From Methylobacterium sp. NEAU K (GTDB lineage Bacteria > Pseudomonadota > Alphaproteobacteria > Rhizobiales > Beijerinckiaceae): a stretch of DNA of 64,000 nucleotides. The stretch is taken from contig NZ_JAUYZJ010000021.1 in assembly GCF_030700285.1 (NCBI RefSeq), positions 32,581 through 96,580 of the forward strand, written 5' to 3'. How positions within the stretch are numbered: position 1 is the stretch's first letter; every line of letters starts with the position of its first letter. Below, in pieces: positions 60,589 through 64,000 of the stretch. The position numbers and the translations under genes were made by a program. The notes below the pieces were generated by a model. That model was not told the origin of the DNA and did not search any database. It worked only from the letters and a program-made list of their open reading frames with translations.

Positions 60589-61884
60589 ATGAGCTTGGCC
60601 GAGAACTTGGTCGACACCGCCGCCCCCGCCGCCAACTCGCCGACGACGGCGCTTCCGGTGACGACCGCTGCCGGCATCGAGGCGTGGCACGTCGAATCCC
60701 CCGTGGTCCCGATGATCGCGCTGGCCTTCACGTTCGAGGGTGGCGCGGCCCAGGATCCGGCCGGCAAGGCCGGCTGCGCGCAGATGCTGGCGCGGCTCCT
60801 CGATGAGGGCGCGGGCGACCTCGCCTCGGACGCCTTCCAGGAGCGGCTCGCCGCCCGGGCGATCGAGCTGTCGTTCCATGCCGGGCCCGACGCGATCGGG
60901 GGCTCGCTCAAGATGCTGGTCAAGCATGCCGAGGAGGGCATCGCGCTCCTCGCTCTGGCGCTGGCCAAGCCCCGCCTCGACCCGGACGCGATCGAGCGCG
61001 TCCGCGGCCAGGTCATCGCCGGCTTGCGCTACCAGCAGAACGACCCGGGTGTCCTGGCCTCGCGCCATTTCTTCAAGGAAGCGTTCGCCGGCCACGCCTA
61101 CGCCCGCCCCTCCTCCGGCACCGTCGAGAGCGTCACCGCGATCACCCGCGAGGACCTGCTGGCGATGCATGCCCGCATCATCGGGCGCGGGCGTGTGAAG
61201 GTCGCAGCCGTCGGCGCGATCGGGGCCGAGCAGCTCGCGGAGGGCCTGAACCGCGCCTTCGGGGCCCTGCCGGAGGCCGGAGCGCTGAAGGCGGTGCCGC
61301 GAACGGAGGTGCAGGATCTCGGCCGGCGCATCGTCGTCGACCTCGACGTGCCCCAGTCGGTGATCCGCTTCGGCATGGCGGGCGTGGCCTGGCGCGATCC
61401 GGACTTCATCCCGGCCTACGTGCTGAACCATATCCTGGGCGGGGGCGCCTTCACGTCGCGCCTGTTCCAGGAGGTGCGCGAGAAGCGCGGGCTCGCCTAC
61501 TCGGTCGGGACCTCTCTGGTCAGCCATCGGTCCGCGGCGATCACCTGGGGCTACACCGCCACCAAGAACGAGCGCGTCGGCGAGGCGCTGTCGGTGATCG
61601 GCGACGAGATCGGCCGGTTGATCGCTGACGGGCCCGACGACGACGAACTTCAGAAGGCCAAGGACTACCTCACCGGCTCCTACGCGCTCGGCTTCGACAC
61701 CTCGACCAAGATCGCCCACCAGCTCGTGCAGATCGCCTTCGAGGAGTTGGGCATGGACTACATCGCCCGTCGCAACGCCCTGGTGGCGGCCGTCACCCAG
61801 GCCGACATTCGTCGCGCCGCCGCCCGCACCTTCGCGGACGGGCGCATGCTGGTGGTCGCCGCCGGCCGGCCGGTCGGGCTCTGA
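60589..61884 (+). CDS. M16 family peptidase-like protein without active site
   Basis: 431 residues with the M16 fold (GVLASRHFFKEAFAGHAYAR and HILGGGAFTSRLFQEVREKR, GLAYSVGTSLV), but in place of HxxEH it reads GCAQMLARLLDEG near residue 62. It is thus the inactive partner of the preceding peptidase, like the alpha/beta subunits of mitochondrial processing peptidase or PqqFG-type pairs. The start is the ATG before SLAENLVD, after GAAGAGGTTTCC. Spaced 111 bases from the active gene, so they are likely co-expressed. Confidence 0.92.
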   Translation: MSLAENLVDTAAPAANSPTTALPVTTAAGIEAWHVESPVVPMIALAFTFEGGAAQDPAGKAGCAQMLARLLDEGAGDLASDAFQERLAARAIELSFHAGPDAIGGSLKMLVKHAEEGIALLALALAKPRLDPDAIERVRGQVIAGLRYQQNDPGVLASRHFFKEAFAGHAYARPSSGTVESVTAITREDLLAMHARIIGRGRVKVAAVGAIGAEQLAEGLNRAFGALPEAGALKAVPRTEVQDLGRRIVVDLDVPQSVIRFGMAGVAWRDPDFIPAYVLNHILGGGAFTSRLFQEVREKRGLAYSVGTSLVSHRSAAITWGYTATKNERVGEALSVIGDEIGRLIADGPDDDELQKAKDYLTGSYALGFDTSTKIAHQLVQIAFEELGMDYIARRNALVAAVTQADIRRAAARTFADGRMLVVAAGRPVGL

Positions 61885-62034
61885 GAGCTCGTCGCGCGGG
61901 GTTCGGTCCGGAGGATCGGGCCCTGCGCGCGCAGGTTGTCGTGCGCGGCAAGCGCATGCCGCAGGCCAGCCGTGCGCTCGCAACCCGGGCGTCGATCCCT
62001 ACGTGAGGCGTAGCGGAGCGAACCCCCGAAAGAC

Positions 62035-62985
62035 ATGCAGCTCACCGGCATCCACCACCTCACCGCGGTGACCGCCCGCGCGGCGGAAAACGTCGCGTTC
62101 TACACCCGCACGCTTGGTCTGCGGCTCGTGAAGAAAACGGTGAACCAGGACGACGTCTCGGCCTATCACCTGTTCTACGCGGACGGGCTGGCGAGCCCCG
62201 GCAGCGACATCACCTTCTTCGACTGGCCGGCGCCCCGGGAGCGGCGCGGCTCGAGCAGCATCACCCGCACCCATCTGCGCGTGCCGGGAGAAGGCGCGGT
62301 GGCGTGGTGGCACGCGCGCCTGCGCGAGGCCGGAACCGTGCTCGCCGAGCCCACCCTGCGCGACGGCCGCCTCACCGTCGATTTCGAGGATCCCGAAGGT
62401 CAGCGCCTCGCCCTGGTCGATGATGGCGGCACCGGCCCGGAGCACCCCTGGGACGCCTCGCCGGTGCCGGCGGCCTATCAGATCCGCGGCCTCGGCCCGA
62501 TCCGGCTCTCGGTGCCGGCGCCCGGCCGCACCGCCGCCGTGCTGACCGAGGTGCTCGGCATGCGCCGGGCGCGGACCTTCGAGACGGGCGAAGGGCCGGT
62601 GGAGGTCTACGAAATGGGGCCCGGCGGTCCGGCCGCCGAGGTCCAGCTCCTGGCCGATGCTTTCGCGCCGGCGCAGCAGGGAGCGGGCGCGGTCCATCAC
62701 GTCGCCTTCCGCATCCCGGACGCGGATTACGGCGCCTGGGCCGACCGTCTGAGGACCGCCCGGGTGCCGGCCAGCGGCCCGGTGGACCGCTACTACTTCC
62801 GCAGCCTTTATTTCCGCGAGCCCAACGGCATCCTGTTCGAGATCGCCACCGACGGTCCCGGCTTCACCACCGACGAGCCGCTGGAGACTCTGGGCGAGCG
62901 CCTCGCCCTGCCGCCGTTCCTGGAGCCGCGCCGGGCCGAGATCGAAGCCGGCCTGAAGCCGCTCCGGCCCAGCGGCGGGGGTTAA
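62035..62985 (+). CDS. VOC family ring-cleaving dioxygenase
   Basis: 316 residues with two VOC (glyoxalase/bleomycin-resistance) modules: GIHHLTAVTARAAENVAFYT at the start and HHVAFRIPDADYGAWADRLR in the second half. Metal ligands are likely the His near residue 7, the His in AVHHVAF and the Glu in LYFREPNGILFEI. The closest relatives are MhqO/LinE-type extradiol dioxygenases acting on hydroquinones or catechols. No linked aromatic genes. Confidence 0.9.
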   Translation: MQLTGIHHLTAVTARAAENVAFYTRTLGLRLVKKTVNQDDVSAYHLFYADGLASPGSDITFFDWPAPRERRGSSSITRTHLRVPGEGAVAWWHARLREAGTVLAEPTLRDGRLTVDFEDPEGQRLALVDDGGTGPEHPWDASPVPAAYQIRGLGPIRLSVPAPGRTAAVLTEVLGMRRARTFETGEGPVEVYEMGPGGPAAEVQLLADAFAPAQQGAGAVHHVAFRIPDADYGAWADRLRTARVPASGPVDRYYFRSLYFREPNGILFEIATDGPGFTTDEPLETLGERLALPPFLEPRRAEIEAGLKPLRPSGGG

Positions 62986-63226
62986 ATATTCGAACGATTC
63001 CAGGCCATTCACTTCTTCGGCCGGTGTGATCCCGGAGCGCCTTGACGGGCGTGCTGCAACTGCGAAAGAAGCACCGAACGTATGTTTGCATCCGGATCCC
63101 GGCGAACTGGCTCGCGGGGTCCGCCCCCGCCGGGGCGAGGCGGCGGTCGTCCGCCGAACCTCATGCACCCCGAATACCCGGGGGAGCATGACCCGAGCAT
63201 CAGAGGATTCGAGGACTGATCCGTCG

Positions 63227-64000
63227 ATGAGCAAGTTCTACGAGGAGCGCGTTCTGTCGGTTCATCACTGGACCGACAACCTGTTCTCGTTCCGCACGAC
63301 CCGGGACCCGGCGTTCCGGTTCCGCAACGGCGAGTTCACCATGATCGGCCTTGAGGTGGACGGGCGGCCGCTGCTGCGCGCCTACTCGGTGGTCTCGGCC
63401 AATTACGAGGAGGAACTGGAGTTCTTCTCGATCAAGGTCCAGGACGGCCCGCTGACCTCCAAGCTGCAGCACCTGAAGGTCGGCGACCCGATCATCGTCG
63501 GTAAGAAGCCCACCGGCACGCTGGTGCTCGACAACCTGCTTCCGGGCCGGCACCTCTACCTGCTCGGTACCGGCACGGGGCTGGCCCCGTTCCTGTCGAT
63601 CATCAAGGATCCGGAGACCTACGACCGGTTCGAGAAGGTCGTGCTGGTCCACGGCTGCCGTCAGGTGCAGGAACTGGCCTACGGCGAGACGATCACGGAG
63701 GCCCTCCCGAAGCACGAGTTCCTGGGCGAGATGATCTCGAACCAGCTGATCTACTACCCGACCGTGACCCGGGAGCCGTTCCGCAACCGCGGCCGGATCA
63801 CCGACCTGATGGTCTCTGGCAAGCTGTTCTCGGATATCGGCCTGCCGGAGATGTCGATCGAGGCGGACCGGTTCATGCTCTGCGGCAGCCCCGACATGAT
63901 CCGCGACACCCGCGAGCTGCTCTCGGGCCGCGGCTACGAGGAGGGCAACCACGGCGAGGGCGGCCACTACGTCATCGAAAAGGCCTTCGTCGAGAAGTAG
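63227..64000 (+). CDS. Ferredoxin-NADP+ reductase
   Basis: 257 residues; FAD- and NADPH-binding reductase of the bacterial FPR class that balances electrons between ferredoxin or flavodoxin and NADPH, often induced by oxidative stress. The FAD block is RAYSVVSANYEEELEFFSIK, and the nucleotide block GTGTGLAPFLSI near residue 115, ending in ...VIEKAFVEK. The start is the ATG before SKFYEERVLSVHHWTDN. The stop codon is the last three bases of the window, so the gene is complete. Confidence 0.95.
   Translation: MSKFYEERVLSVHHWTDNLFSFRTTRDPAFRFRNGEFTMIGLEVDGRPLLRAYSVVSANYEEELEFFSIKVQDGPLTSKLQHLKVGDPIIVGKKPTGTLVLDNLLPGRHLYLLGTGTGLAPFLSIIKDPETYDRFEKVVLVHGCRQVQELAYGETITEALPKHEFLGEMISNQLIYYPTVTREPFRNRGRITDLMVSGKLFSDIGLPEMSIEADRFMLCGSPDMIRDTRELLSGRGYEEGNHGEGGHYVIEKAFVEK

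Noticed and set aside
1..64000. tRNA, rRNA, CRISPR arrays, prophage or intact insertion sequences
   Set aside because: No T-loop/anticodon pattern, no regular spaced repeats, no transposase, integrase or phage structural protein was seen on either strand.

Overview
The window is 64 kb of very GC-rich DNA with almost entirely GC-ending codons. The gene content is that of an alphaproteobacterium of the Hyphomicrobiales, most likely Methylobacterium or Methylorubrum. The pointers are a cyo quinol oxidase operon ending in SURF1, a methylmalonyl-CoA mutase, the ileS-lspA-M16 peptidase cluster, APS-reductase-type sulfate assimilation and many short Rhizobiales-type exported proteins. Genus is inferred, not proven. 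Nearly all of it reads as ordinary chromosome. No prophage, intact insertion sequence, CRISPR array, tRNA or rRNA was seen.

Layout. 0-4.4 kb: cytochrome bo3 quinol oxidase cyoA(partial)-B-C-D with SURF1. 4.4-11 kb: methylmalonyl-CoA mutase, a Tat-exported hydrolase, phosphoglucomutase, a GNAT acetyltransferase and ribosomal protein S4. 11-18 kb: small conserved genes, tsaD-GNAT-gpsA with 4-nt overlaps, an EAL-domain remnant, an EVE protein and a membrane histidine kinase. 18-26 kb: a two-subunit molybdenum hydroxylase of the isoquinoline 1-oxidoreductase type, a UDG-fold protein, pyrF, a TetR regulator and general stress or hypothetical genes. 26-29 kb: the most accessory-looking part, with a PAS protein, a low-GC ORFan membrane protein, a dispersed repeat and a Met/Arg/His-rich exported protein. 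29-41 kb: a large GH63-like glucosidase, a periplasmic amino-acid-type binding protein, LysR-HpaI aldolase-galactarate dehydratase, a PepSY membrane protein facing a TonB siderophore receptor, and a frameshifted DUF2147 pseudogene. 41-49 kb: the sulfate assimilation locus, cysJ-cysI on one strand and cysH-cysD-cysN on the other, with an Lrp/AsnC regulator between. 49-64 kb: LLM monooxygenase, aspartate-type aminotransferase, EamA transporter, ileS, lspA, a DUF3035-like protein, an M16 peptidase pair, a VOC dioxygenase and ferredoxin-NADP reductase, which ends exactly at the window edge.

The clearest pathway units are respiration (cyo plus SURF1), sulfate to sulfide through APS (CysDN, CysH, CysJI), galactarate breakdown (GarD then HpaI) and iron uptake (TonB receptor plus PepSY protein). 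No wholly new multi-gene system could be demonstrated. The items most worth a second look are the Met/Arg/His-rich exported protein, the two-copy dispersed repeat, the low-GC island near 27 kb, the palindrome in the cysHDN promoter, and three gene remnants (EAL, SDR, DUF2147).
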